Assembly: GCF_000316665.1 (NCBI RefSeq)
Contig: NC_019678.1
Span: 1,426,001 to 1,490,000 of the forward strand
Reading direction: 5' to 3'
Length of the DNA: 64,000 nucleotides
Source of the DNA: Rivularia sp. PCC 7116
Lineage (GTDB): Bacteria; Cyanobacteriota; Cyanobacteriia; Cyanobacteriales; Nostocaceae
The position numbers and the translations under genes are program-made. Below, in pieces: positions 44,622-52,398 of the stretch (within the stretch, counting starts at the first letter, position 1; the number at the start of each line of letters is the position of its first letter). The notes under the pieces were generated by a model that saw nothing but the letters and a program-made list of their open reading frames with translations, made no database searches and had not been told where the DNA came from.

Positions 44622-44960
44622 TTAGCTTTCCACAGCGAAATATAAAGGATCTACACCCCAATTTATCCAAGTTATCGCTTCACGTGCAGATTCCATACTG
44701 GGGGGAACCCGCAAAACATGAGTATATCCGGTGCTAGGACAAATCATCTTCAGTAATACTATCGGTTCCACATCAGCATCGGCATCAATTTTGATTAAGT
44801 CATATTCGCGAAAAGAATCCAGTTGAATCGCTTTTAATTCATCACAAATACGGTTGTAACCAATAGCTTGAATTAAAATTCCACGCAATTCAGTATTATT
44901 TTCTTCTAATAACCTAAAAGATTGATGTTGATTTAATCCCGATATCCCAAAGCACCACAA
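44622..44960 (-). CDS. DUF6745-like protein, possibly 5'-truncated
   Basis: 112 codons from a TTG. The pattern AIGYNRICDELKAIQLDSFR then EPIVLLKMICPSTGYTHVLR and VPPSMESAREAITWINWGVD matches the C-terminal part of DUF6745-type proteins, which are normally much longer. Upstream the frame stays open for nine more codons of repeat-like CTGTTTG sequence to a TGA without an ATG, so the gene has probably lost its 5' part and may be a remnant. Function unknown. Confidence 0.5.
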   Translation of the reverse strand: MWCFGISGLNQHQSFRLLEENNTELRGILIQAIGYNRICDELKAIQLDSFREYDLIKIDADADVEPIVLLKMICPSTGYTHVLRVPPSMESAREAITWINWGVDPLYFAVES

Positions 44961-45065
44961 ACAAACAGCAAACAGTAAATAAAAACATCACTGCTCCTTC
45001 TTAACACACAGACAAAATATCCCCTCAGCAAACCTCCGCGTACCTTTGCGTTGAAACTCATTTCT

Positions 45066-45090
45066 CCCTCTCCTTACCAAAAGGAGAGGG
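45066..45090. repeat. CCCCTCTCC palindrome, copy 3
   Basis: CCCTCTCCTT and AAGGAGAGGG, perfect 10-bp arms with a 5-base centre, followed by TTGGGGTGAGG, the usual flank of this family. Lies just past the csaB stop codon. Confidence 0.7.
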
Positions 45091-45110
45091 TTGGGGTGAG
45101 GTTTTACACT

Positions 45111-46148
45111 TCACGTCAAAGCTTTCTGCAAAACCTCTTTATGTATCAAAGCCCTATCCGTAAGAAACTTAATTCTATCGTCCGAAAGCGCCTCCCCATT
45201 GGCAAAATGCTCAATCCAAGCCATACTCATCGCATTCGCATCATCGGGTAACTTATCAATATCCCATCCCGGTATTTCCAATTCTTCCATCAACCGATTA
45301 ATTTTGGGATCGTAACTCAACGCAAAACAACGACTTCCTTGACTTGCAGCCATTATCAAACTGTGCAAGCGCATCCCAATCGTCATTTCGACACCGTTAT
45401 ATATTCCTTTTAATACAGTCGGTTCTTCTACTGTGATAATTTTACTGACATCTTTTAATGCTGGTTGAATTGCTTGTGCAATATCCAAATCTTTGCTTTT
45501 TTGAAACGGTATCAGCAAAATAAAAGTTTCTGTAGCCTTTTGAAAGTCAACCAAAGCCTTAGTTAAATTACCCAACCGCGTTGGTGTAAGTTCGGGATGA
45601 GCGCGTAAAGTAACAGCAACTCTCGGAGCCGGAGTATTCCAAATACCAGGTGTAGAAACAGATTCAAGCGCCCAAACTGGATCGGGAGCTAAAACGTGGT
45701 TAACCTCCCATTCCCTCAGTAAAGCAGCAGAAACCGAATCGCGAACGCTCACCCCAGTACAGCCAATGTAATTTTGACGAGCTAACCATTTAGTAGCATT
45801 ACGTTTCAAAGGACCAATACCTTGTGCCCAAGCCACGGTTTTCATGCCTCTTTTTTGAGCGATCGCCATCAAACCGGCGTAGTAAAATGGGCTAATAGCA
45901 CTAGTGACATCTTGAATTAAACTACCACCACCCCAGATAAAAGCATCGCAAGAACGCAAAGACTCCATAACCGTATTAAAAGCCTTACGCTCGCAAGCCT
46001 CAACATTGTAACGCTGTTGAGTTTCTTCGGGATTACCAGAAAGAACCACAGGAGTCACCGACGACGGAAGCATTTGTAAAAGCGTAGCCAACAAAGCTTC
46101 GTCACCACCATTTCCTTGCCCGTAATATCCAGATAATAAAGCACGCAT
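45111..46148 (-). CDS. csaB: Polysaccharide pyruvyl transferase
   Basis: 345 residues. Transfers pyruvate ketal to a sugar of a cell-wall or surface polysaccharide. Seen: MRALLSGYYGQGNGGDEALL at the start (Gly-rich), CDAFIWGGGSLIQDVTSAIS, ARQNYIGCTGVSVRDSVSAA and TIGMRLHSLIMAASQGSR near the C-terminus. In Bacillus CsaB makes the wall ketal recognised by SLH domains; this genome has SLH porins (this window, 59.6-64 kb) that would bind such a ligand, so a functional link is an attractive inference. Monocistronic. Confidence 0.92.
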   Translation of the reverse strand: MRALLSGYYGQGNGGDEALLATLLQMLPSSVTPVVLSGNPEETQQRYNVEACERKAFNTVMESLRSCDAFIWGGGSLIQDVTSAISPFYYAGLMAIAQKRGMKTVAWAQGIGPLKRNATKWLARQNYIGCTGVSVRDSVSAALLREWEVNHVLAPDPVWALESVSTPGIWNTPAPRVAVTLRAHPELTPTRLGNLTKALVDFQKATETFILLIPFQKSKDLDIAQAIQPALKDVSKIITVEEPTVLKGIYNGVEMTIGMRLHSLIMAASQGSRCFALSYDPKINRLMEELEIPGWDIDKLPDDANAMSMAWIEHFANGEALSDDRIKFLTDRALIHKEVLQKALT

Positions 46149-46287
46149 AATTATTTCGGATTTTGGATTTTGGATTTTTGATTTGGGATTAATAAACGGA
46201 AAAATATTTATTCTCCACCATCATGTATTTCCCACGAATCGACGCACACAACAAGACACCTCCGCAACAAGTTTCGTGAAAATAACT

Positions 46288-46395
46288 TAGGAATTAGGAG
46301 TTAAAAGTTAGGAATTAGGAATTATGAACCACAAACTATGAAATCATGACTGGTAACTAGTAACTGATAACTGTTCACTGTTCACTGATAACTGA
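46288..46395. repeat. STRR cluster
   Basis: Degenerate heptamers (TTAGGAA/GTTAGGA, then GTAACTA, TAACTGA, TTCACTG) running up to the DUF2499 start codon. Confidence 0.75.
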
Positions 46396-46396
46396 T

Positions 46397-46735
46397 ATGC
46401 AAGCACTTTCAATTCCCACTTGGATAATTCACGTTTCCAGCGTTATAGAATGGATTGCCGCGATATGGTTAATTTGGAAATACGGCGAAGTCATAGGCAA
46501 TCGAGCTTGGGGAGCTTTATCTTTCGGTATGTTACCTGCATTAGTTAGCGCCATGTGTGCTTGCACTTGGCACTTTTTCGAGAATTCCCCATCTCTCGAA
46601 TGGTTGGTAACATTACAAGCAAGCATGACAGTAATTGGTAACTTTACCCTTTTTGTCGCAGCTTGGTGGATATATAGCTCTACCAAAACAAACGATACCG
46701 AAACAAATCAAGCCTCCCAAGAACTTGTAGAATAA
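46397..46735 (+). CDS. DUF2499 (Ycf49-type) membrane protein
   Basis: 112 residues with three hydrophobic segments: VSSVIEWIAAIWLIW, ALSFGMLPALVSAMCACTWH and SMTVIGNFTLFVAAWWIY. The sequence SIPTWIIHVSSVIEWIAAIW is typical of the Ycf49 family found in cyanobacteria and plastids. Function unknown; a thylakoid or plasma-membrane location is expected. The DUF3593 gene follows on the same strand after an STRR-filled gap of 197 bases, and hisA after that. The two small families are often neighbours in cyanobacteria. Confidence 0.85.
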   Translation: MQALSIPTWIIHVSSVIEWIAAIWLIWKYGEVIGNRAWGALSFGMLPALVSAMCACTWHFFENSPSLEWLVTLQASMTVIGNFTLFVAAWWIYSSTKTNDTETNQASQELVE

Positions 46736-46756
46736 TCCTGATATTAAGAATTAGCA

Positions 46757-46783
46757 AAGAGGGGGAAGAGGGGTAGAAATAAG
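46757..46783. repeat. GAGGGGGAAGAGGGGTAGAAATAA repeat
   Basis: This purine-rich stretch matches, inverted, the sequence at about 42583-42610 (TTATTTCTACCCCCCTC...). Another dispersed repeat family. Confidence 0.6.
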
Positions 46784-46863
46784 CAATTTATAATTCCTAA
46801 CTATTAATAAACAATCGAAAATTCAAAACATCCGTTGCGAAGAAAATCCATTGTTAAAATCCA

Positions 46864-46925
46864 AAATTGTATAACTGATAACTGATAACTGTTCACTGTT
46901 CACTGTCAACTGCTGACTGCTCGCT
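46864..46925. repeat. STRR heptamers (ATAACTG, TTCACTG)
   Basis: Tandem ATAACTG units, then TTCACTG and related CTG-ending heptamers, up to the start of the DUF3593 gene. Confidence 0.8.
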
Positions 46926-46932
46926 GTTTAAT

Positions 46933-47229
46933 ATGATTTCCAAAGAAACCTTATTCGCATTATCATTATTTCCATACTTAGGCTTTTTATGGTTTATCGC
47001 TCGCACCCCCGAAACCCCAAAATTAGCTTTGTATGGATTTTACGGTACTTTAGTATTTGTAGCCGTGACCATTCCAGCAGGTATTTACGCACAAGTACAT
47101 TACGGTGAAACCTTAGCAAACGTTGATTGGCTACACGGAAGCGCAGAAGTATTTTTAACCCTGTCAAATATTTTAGTTGTAATAGGCTTTCGTCAAGCAA
47201 TAATAAATAAGTCAAAGGTTAAAGGTTAA
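46933..47229 (+). CDS. DUF3593 membrane protein
   Basis: 98 residues, three hydrophobic segments: ETLFALSLFPYLGFLWFIA, LALYGFYGTLVFVAVTIPA and EVFLTLSNILVVIGFRQAI. Matches the small DUF3593 family of cyanobacteria and plants; function unknown. The last codons (KVKG and the stop) fall inside a GGTTAAA heptamer array, so the C-terminus seems to have been set by the repeat. Follows the DUF2499 gene. Confidence 0.85.
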   Translation: MISKETLFALSLFPYLGFLWFIARTPETPKLALYGFYGTLVFVAVTIPAGIYAQVHYGETLANVDWLHGSAEVFLTLSNILVVIGFRQAIINKSKVKG

Positions 47230-47290
47230 AGGTTAAAGTTTATGCTTTTAATTTTTAACTCCTAACCACTATCAACTAACCACTATCAAC
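47217..47290. repeat. STRR cluster (GGTTAAA)x3 and a 14-mer x2
   Basis: Three tandem GGTTAAA heptamers (47217-47237) supply the DUF3593 stop codon; the 14-mer TAACCACTATCAAC is repeated exactly at 47263 and 47277, ending six bases before the hisA ATG. Confidence 0.85.
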
Positions 47291-47295
47291 TAATA

Positions 47296-48066
47296 ATGCA
47301 AGTAATTCCAGCAATTGATTTATTAAATGGTCGTTGCGTGCGGCTTTATCAAGGTGACTACGAAAAATCTGAGGTATTTGGCGAAAATCCCGCCGATACT
47401 GCTAAACAATGGGTTGAGCAAGGTGCTACGAGGTTACACGTTGTCGATTTAGATGGCGCTAAAGCTGGCAAAGTCGTCAATTTATCGGCAATTGAAACTA
47501 TTGTGAATGCAGTTTCCATACCTGTGGAAGTTGGTGGTGGGTTACGCGGCAAGGAAAGCGTCCAACAATTATTTAATATTGGTGTGGAATGGGCAATTTT
47601 AGGAACTGTTGCGGTTGAACAACCCCAATTAGTGCAAGAACTTGCTGAAGAATTTCCTCAAAAAATTATCGTTGGTATTGATGCTCGTAATGGTAAAGTT
47701 GCAACTCGCGGATGGTTGGAAACTTCGGAGGTTTTAGCAACTCAGCTCGCTGTGCAAATGCAGGAATTTGGAGCAGCAGAGATAATTTACACCGATATTC
47801 ACCGCGATGGTACTCTTAGTGGCCCCAATTTAGATGCTTTACGAGAACTAGCTGCTGTTGTTGATATTCCAATTATTGCTTCTGGTGGAGTCAGTTCGGT
47901 GACGGATTTATTGAGTTTGTTAGCGCTCGAACCTCAAGGTGTAACTGCTGCGATTGTCGGACGTGCTTTATATACTGGTGATATCTCTCTTCGGGAAGCA
48001 GTAAGAGCGGTAGGTGATGGACGAATTCAAGATATACCACCTAGTGGTTTTTCAACCTTCGCTTGA
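47296..48066 (+). CDS. hisA: ProFAR isomerase (histidine biosynthesis)
   Basis: Phosphoribosylformimino-5-aminoimidazole carboxamide ribotide isomerase, fourth step of histidine synthesis. 256 residues, a half-barrel-repeat TIM barrel. Catalytic Asp8 is in [20 protein letters not shown] and the second acid in [28 protein letters not shown] and GGVSS are the phosphate sites. Start immediately after the 14-mer repeat, with no clear ribosome binding site. Not in a his operon. Confidence 0.96.
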   Translation: MQVIPAIDLLNGRCVRLYQGDYEKSEVFGENPADTAKQWVEQGATRLHVVDLDGAKAGKVVNLSAIETIVNAVSIPVEVGGGLRGKESVQQLFNIGVEWAILGTVAVEQPQLVQELAEEFPQKIIVGIDARNGKVATRGWLETSEVLATQLAVQMQEFGAAEIIYTDIHRDGTLSGPNLDALRELAAVVDIPIIASGGVSSVTDLLSLLALEPQGVTAAIVGRALYTGDISLREAVRAVGDGRIQDIPPSGFSTFA

Positions 48067-48107
48067 TAACTATATAGCAATATTTTTTATTTATCACTAA
48101 CTTTTAT

Positions 48108-48136
48108 AAGCCCGGTTTTTTGGAAAAACCGGGTTT
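48108..48136. repeat. AGAAACCCGG hairpin repeat, copy 3
   Basis: AAGCCCGGTTTTT and AAAAACCGGGTTT arms, 41 bases after the hisA stop codon; terminator-like. Confidence 0.65.
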
Positions 48137-48779
48137 GTTGTTGGGTTTTTTATCGGCTTTTATTTTATTCCCTCCCAGCCTGTTAAATTAGCAGGAAACA
48201 TCGGATTTTTTAGAGATATATACGCCATATCCCTAACCTGAGAGGGTTTTGAGAATAATGTAGGGTGGATGAATGAACCATTTATAAATATCTTTGATAA
48301 CAAAAAAGTTAAGAAAAATAACAAATTAATTAATCTCTTACTATATTTCCGGATTCGTCATCCTTATTCCTGTATTCAAAGTGGTAAGGAATTACAATTC
48401 ACAATTAACACTAAATAAATCTATATGTATAAATCAATGTTTATAATTTTCAAATATAAATATTGAACTTAAAAAAATTGGGTTTCCTATACAGAGAGGC
48501 TGTAAATGCGTCTCTGTTTTCGTCTCTAGAAACAGTAATTAAGTAAGTAGGCAGAAAAAAACATACCTATATAACAGAATGTAAATTAGCCTTAAACCCT
48601 TACTCCGACTGCCGACTGCCTTGCCCTAATTACAATTTTCAACACCAACCTACTTAATCAAAAATGGAAGCATAAAAAATACATTACTTTCTTTCTGGAA
48701 TCAAACTAGAGACAATGTAGATAAATACAGAGATAAGAAAAACAATACAAACCTAAACAAATTAACAAGGAGAAAGATT
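48137..48779. other. Intergenic region with a MITE-like repeat
   Basis: No gene seen apart from the 40-codon ORF that follows. Contains a MITE-like copy at 48541-48660 and the GAGAGGCTG/GCGTCTCTG motif near 48492. Confidence 0.5.
48541..48660 (-). mobile_element. 120-bp MITE-like repeat, copy A
   Basis: An almost identical sequence occurs inverted at 54791-54905, including TTGAAAATTGTAATTAGGGC and AAGGCAGTCGGCAGTCG. The ends are AAGTAGG and CCTACTT, a 7-bp terminal inverted repeat. No clear target duplication. No coding capacity. Confidence 0.75.
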
Positions 48780-48902
48780 ATGGCTTCAAGAAAAAGAAAA
48801 AAAGTACCCAATTACGGTAGACCAAAAAGAAGAGAACTAGGCTTTGCACAGTATATTAGTAATAGAAAGCAACCTCAAAATAAGAATCATAATATAGTTT
48901 AA
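48780..48902 (+). CDS. 40-aa very basic protein
   Basis: ATG-to-TAA frame of 40 codons, preceded by ACAAGGAG eight bases upstream, one of the best Shine-Dalgarno matches in the window. The product is rich in Lys, Arg and Asn: MASRKRKKVPNYGRPKRREL at the start, then GFAQYISNRKQPQNKNHN. It should bind nucleic acid or an acidic partner. Convergent with the coiled-coil gene pair, and followed at 48979 by a perfect hairpin. No family recognised; resembles the short basic cyanobacterial peptides missed by length cut-offs. Confidence 0.6.
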   Translation: MASRKRKKVPNYGRPKRRELGFAQYISNRKQPQNKNHNIV

Positions 48903-48978
48903 ACTGTTTGCGGATATTTTTTATTACTAATATAGAGATGTTGCAGTTTAACGTCTCTGATTATTTTATAAATCAACC

Positions 48979-49011
48979 AGAAACCCGGTATCTTCAAGAT
49001 ACCGGGTTTCT
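48979..49011. terminator. AGAAACCCGG hairpin repeat, copy 4
   Basis: AGAAACCCGGTATCTT and AAGATACCGGGTTTCT form a perfect 16-bp stem with one unpaired base, between the convergent basic-protein and coiled-coil genes. Good bidirectional terminator. Confidence 0.75.
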
Positions 49012-49033
49012 ATTCTTAACATTCTCTATTCAA

Positions 49034-50113
49034 TTATTTATTTTTTGCTTGATTTTTAGCTTGTTCTAAAGCAATTTCTTTCATTGCTTGATATGTATTG
49101 ACGTTTGCAGAACCTTCAATAGCTTTCACTGCCAAATCTTGAACCTGCTTGAGTGCTGAATCAAGCTGCTTGGAAAGGTTTTGTACTCTTTCTTCCTGAC
49201 TGTCAATTGTCTGTTGTAAAGACTGTATTTTTTGCTCGTAGGAAGCTTTTTCACCTTCCACTTCTTTTGCAAACAAATTAGCTTTAATTTTAGCTTGATA
49301 CTCCGCAATACCTTTTCCCTTTTCACTTGCTTTTTTGATAGCAGCTTCTTTTTGTTGAGGAAAGGCTTCAACTTTAACTTTTAAATCTTCAAACTCTTTT
49401 TCTTTTTCTGAAATTGCTGTTTCTCGTTCGTTCCACTGTTTTTCGGTTTCCTGCTGAAATTCATCTAGAGCGCGATACAGTTCTTTTTGCTGCTGTTCGT
49501 ATTCATCTACTTCTAAATTACGTTCTCGCTCTAAATCATATTTATATGTAGAAATATCTCGCTGACGATTTTTATTTAAATTTTCGTTTCTTTCTTTGGC
49601 AGTGCGTTGATATTCTTCTTGTTCTTTTCTCCAAACTGCTCTTAATTCTTGTATTTCTTGATTTAATGTATCGGAAAGTTGATGAAATTCTTCTTGATAA
49701 GCCGAGTTATTTTCTTCGTAGCTTGCGATTAAATTATCTAAAGTATCATCAACAACTTCTAAATCGTGCAGTTGCTGTAGTTGTTCTAATTGTTCTTCTA
49801 CTATTTGCTTAATTTCTGCGAGTCTAGAGGCTTTTGTGGTTAACTGTTCTGATAGTTCATTTGCAGCACTACCAAATCCCAACTGAATTTTTGCTAAATT
49901 TTCAATAGTAAAATTCATTTTCTGTTGCACTTTAGAGTATTGAGTAGCTGGTGTTTTATCAAGTTTCTTAAAGTTCTCAGCTTTTACAGAATTTCCGGCT
50001 TTGACAAGTTGATCGACTTGTTTTTTCAACTCTAACCTTTCTTTGCTTAATTCATCATAAGCTTCTAAAATTTCATTTTTAGTATTTCTTTGATTAATTT
50101 TCTTTGCAGACAT
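49034..50113 (-). CDS. Coiled-coil protein, paralogue B
   Basis: 359 residues, almost all heptad-patterned helix rich in Glu, Gln and Lys; no signal peptide or membrane segment. It aligns throughout with the gene upstream: KIQLGFGSAANELSEQL, VVDDTLDNL, VWRKEQEEYQ, VEAFPQQKEAAIKKA, LFAKEVEGEKASYEQKIQSL and QVQDLAVKAIEGSAN each have a counterpart there. Long coiled-coil proteins encoded as tandem paralogues are known to form cytoskeletal heteropolymers in some filamentous cyanobacteria (ZicK/ZicS); that role is an inference. Second gene of the pair, 63 bases after the first. Confidence 0.8.
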   Translation of the reverse strand: MSAKKINQRNTKNEILEAYDELSKERLELKKQVDQLVKAGNSVKAENFKKLDKTPATQYSKVQQKMNFTIENLAKIQLGFGSAANELSEQLTTKASRLAEIKQIVEEQLEQLQQLHDLEVVDDTLDNLIASYEENNSAYQEEFHQLSDTLNQEIQELRAVWRKEQEEYQRTAKERNENLNKNRQRDISTYKYDLERERNLEVDEYEQQQKELYRALDEFQQETEKQWNERETAISEKEKEFEDLKVKVEAFPQQKEAAIKKASEKGKGIAEYQAKIKANLFAKEVEGEKASYEQKIQSLQQTIDSQEERVQNLSKQLDSALKQVQDLAVKAIEGSANVNTYQAMKEIALEQAKNQAKNK

Positions 50114-50176
50114 AATAATACTCCAAAAAATTTTATGCTTGTTGTAAAAATTTTGACACGATAAGGCAGCAATTAC

Positions 50177-51157
50177 CTATTTATTAGAACTACCAAAAGC
50201 TCTCATCGATAAATCTTGTGCTTGTTTTAAAGTTTCTTGTAGCTGAGTCGAAATACTTTCAATTTGCTCTTTCTGCCTTTCAATAGTTTGTTCTAAAGAG
50301 GATATTTTTAGCTCGTAACTTTGTTTACTGCCTTCCCACTCTTTCTCAAATAAATCGGCTTCAACTTTAGCTCTTTGAGAAGTATTTTTAATCGCATCTT
50401 CTTTTGCTTTCTTATATGCTGCATCTAACTCAGCCGGAAAAGATGCAACTTTTTTCTGATATTCTTCTAATAAAGACTGACGCTGTTGATTAACTGCTTC
50501 TCTTTCTACCCAATCTTTTTCTTTCTCACGAGTGGCTAGAGCAAGCTCCCTTTCTAACTGGCGTTTTGTTTCTTGGTAACTATCTTCGTTGATTTTGCGA
50601 GAGTTTTCTAACTTATATTGATATTCTTCTACTTCTTTCTCGCGATTTTTGGTTAACAACTCGTTGTATTCTTGCTCTGCTTCCTCAAATTTAACTTGCT
50701 CTTTTTCCCAATCTTTTAATACTTGCTGCTTCTCTTTCTCTAATGCTTCCTTTTTTTGAGCAATATCTGCTTCTAATTTGCTCAGATTCTCTTGATGTTC
50801 TTGAGTCAAAACATCCAAAGTATCCGCAACAATTCTAATTTTTTGTAATTCCTGTAAATACTGAGTTTCTACTTCTATTGCACGATTTAACTCGTCCAAT
50901 TTCGAGTTTTCTTTAGCTAGCTTTTCAGAAAGCTCGTTGATGATAGTACCAAACTCTAACTGTAAATCCGCTAAACCTTTGACAATTCCATCAACTGTAT
51001 AAGCTGAAGCTGCCGCTGATATTTCTTTGTCTTTTTCTTTTTCTGCTTCCTCCTGCTTAGTAGCAATCTTTGAATCTAATTTCCGCTTTTCTGCGATAAT
51101 CTGCTCAAATGCTTGCATTAATTGTTGCTTACTGTTGTTGACTGCAACTGTATTCAC
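50177..51157 (-). CDS. Coiled-coil protein, paralogue A
   Basis: 326 residues, continuous charged coiled coil between about 5 and 310 with a short break at AASAYTVDGIVKGLADLQ. Counterparts to the downstream paralogue: LQLEFGTIINELSEKL, VADTLDVL, DWEKEQVKFEEAE, VASFPAELDAAYKKAKED, LFEKEWEGSKQSYELKISSL, QAQDLSMRAFGSSNK. The conserved FP..L and LF-KE-EG elements are more specific than random coiled coil, so these define a family. No enzymatic motif. Probably transcribed from the 51158-51597 gap, whose palindrome at 51331 may be an operator. Confidence 0.8.
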   Translation of the reverse strand: MNTVAVNNSKQQLMQAFEQIIAEKRKLDSKIATKQEEAEKEKDKEISAAASAYTVDGIVKGLADLQLEFGTIINELSEKLAKENSKLDELNRAIEVETQYLQELQKIRIVADTLDVLTQEHQENLSKLEADIAQKKEALEKEKQQVLKDWEKEQVKFEEAEQEYNELLTKNREKEVEEYQYKLENSRKINEDSYQETKRQLERELALATREKEKDWVEREAVNQQRQSLLEEYQKKVASFPAELDAAYKKAKEDAIKNTSQRAKVEADLFEKEWEGSKQSYELKISSLEQTIERQKEQIESISTQLQETLKQAQDLSMRAFGSSNK

Positions 51158-51597
51158 TCTTGGACTCCTTTTTCAGTATGTTTGATGATTTCCGGAATAC
51201 ACGAATATCACAAAGACATACTCCTTGCTATGTATTAGAGTAGCCTTTTTGACATATACACCAGCGCAGTAAAAATACTTAAATAGTCTCTCTACGCGCA
51301 AATGCCATTGGGTTGTGATTCAGAAAATCTTTTATAGTTCATATGTACTATAAATATTAGTCTAGCAAAAATACTTTTGTCAAGGGTTAATCAAAATCTG
51401 GCGTAAAAGTCTAAAAAAAGTCGCTGAAGCCACTGGTGTTTGGGTAATTTTTACGGTAGTGTTTTATAATAATGTGGGTGCTGTTACATATGTTACATTT
51501 TGTTTTCAAAGATAGTAACTAGTATCAAATTAAAGTAAATATACTCACAACGCACTGCTAAACAGCTACAAGTGAAAACCCCGTATTTTGTAAGTCA
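51158..51597. other. Divergent promoter region between coiled-coil pair and sphR
   Basis: No gene seen. TTTATAGT and ACTATAAA (51331-51354) form an 8-bp palindrome around TCATATGT, a possible operator. A TGTTACATATGTTACA repeat lies near 51484. Confidence 0.5.
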
Positions 51598-52350
51598 ATG
51601 TATACCAACGAATCCACTAAGTATGCTCACGCGGCTGATATCGGACAAAAGAGTCGTGTTTTGGTAGTAGAGGATGAAGAATTAATTAGGGAAATGCTGG
51701 TTTTGGCTTTGGAAGGAGAAGGTTATGAAGTCGAAACTGCTACTGATGGGCGTTTAGCTGTAGAGCAACTCCAAAATTTTGACGCTAATAACAATGAGGC
51801 TGTTTTTGATTTAGTTATTTTGGATTTGATGTTGCCTCAAATTAATGGGTTAGATATTTGTAGATTAGTGCGTCATCAAGGAAATCCGGTACCGATCTTA
51901 ATGTTGAGCGCTAAAGGCAGCGAAACGGATCGCGTTTTAGGTTTAGAGGTGGGAGCAGATGACTACTTAAGCAAGCCCTTTAGTATGAGGGAGTTGGTAG
52001 CACGCTGTAGAGCTTTGTTGCGTCGTCAGCGTTTAATTACTACTACCGAACCTCCAGTCTTAAATTACAAAGAAATTACTTTATATCCTCAAGAATGTCG
52101 TGTATTAGTTCGCGGAGAGGAAGTAAATTTATCGCCGAAAGAATTTCGCCTGCTAGAATTATTTATGAGCTACACTCGTCGCGTATGGTCGCGAGAGCAG
52201 CTGCTCGATCAGGTATGGGGTCCCGATTTTGTTGGAGATAGCAAAACTGTAGATGTTCATATCCGGTGGTTGCGAGAAAAACTAGAGCAGGAGCCTTCCC
52301 GTCCCGAATATATTGTTACAGTTCGAGGTTTCGGGTATCGCTTTGGATGA
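51598..52350 (+). CDS. sphR: OmpR-family response regulator (PhoB/SphR type)
   Basis: 250 residues. Receiver domain at about 20-135 with acidic pair VVEDEE and phosphoacceptor Asp76 in VILDLMLPQ, then LSAKGS and DDYLSKPF (conserved Lys). The winged-helix output domain occupies 150-250 (LSPKEFRLLELFMSYTRRVW and TVDVHIRWLREKLE). The following genes, a membrane sensor kinase and PhoU, identify it as the phosphate-starvation regulator SphR/PhoB rather than RpaB. It should activate PHO-box promoters, perhaps including phoX 3.7 kb downstream. Confidence 0.85.
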   Translation: MYTNESTKYAHAADIGQKSRVLVVEDEELIREMLVLALEGEGYEVETATDGRLAVEQLQNFDANNNEAVFDLVILDLMLPQINGLDICRLVRHQGNPVPILMLSAKGSETDRVLGLEVGADDYLSKPFSMRELVARCRALLRRQRLITTTEPPVLNYKEITLYPQECRVLVRGEEVNLSPKEFRLLELFMSYTRRVWSREQLLDQVWGPDFVGDSKTVDVHIRWLREKLEQEPSRPEYIVTVRGFGYRFG

Positions 52351-52398
52351 TTGTTCGCTATCATTATCATCTGTCCCAAAACAACTTGCCTTTTTGTG

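Noticed and set aside
48230-48275. CCTGAGAGGG looked like a riboswitch core (TPP-type CTGAGA)
   Set aside because: No second conserved stem and no thiamine-related gene downstream.
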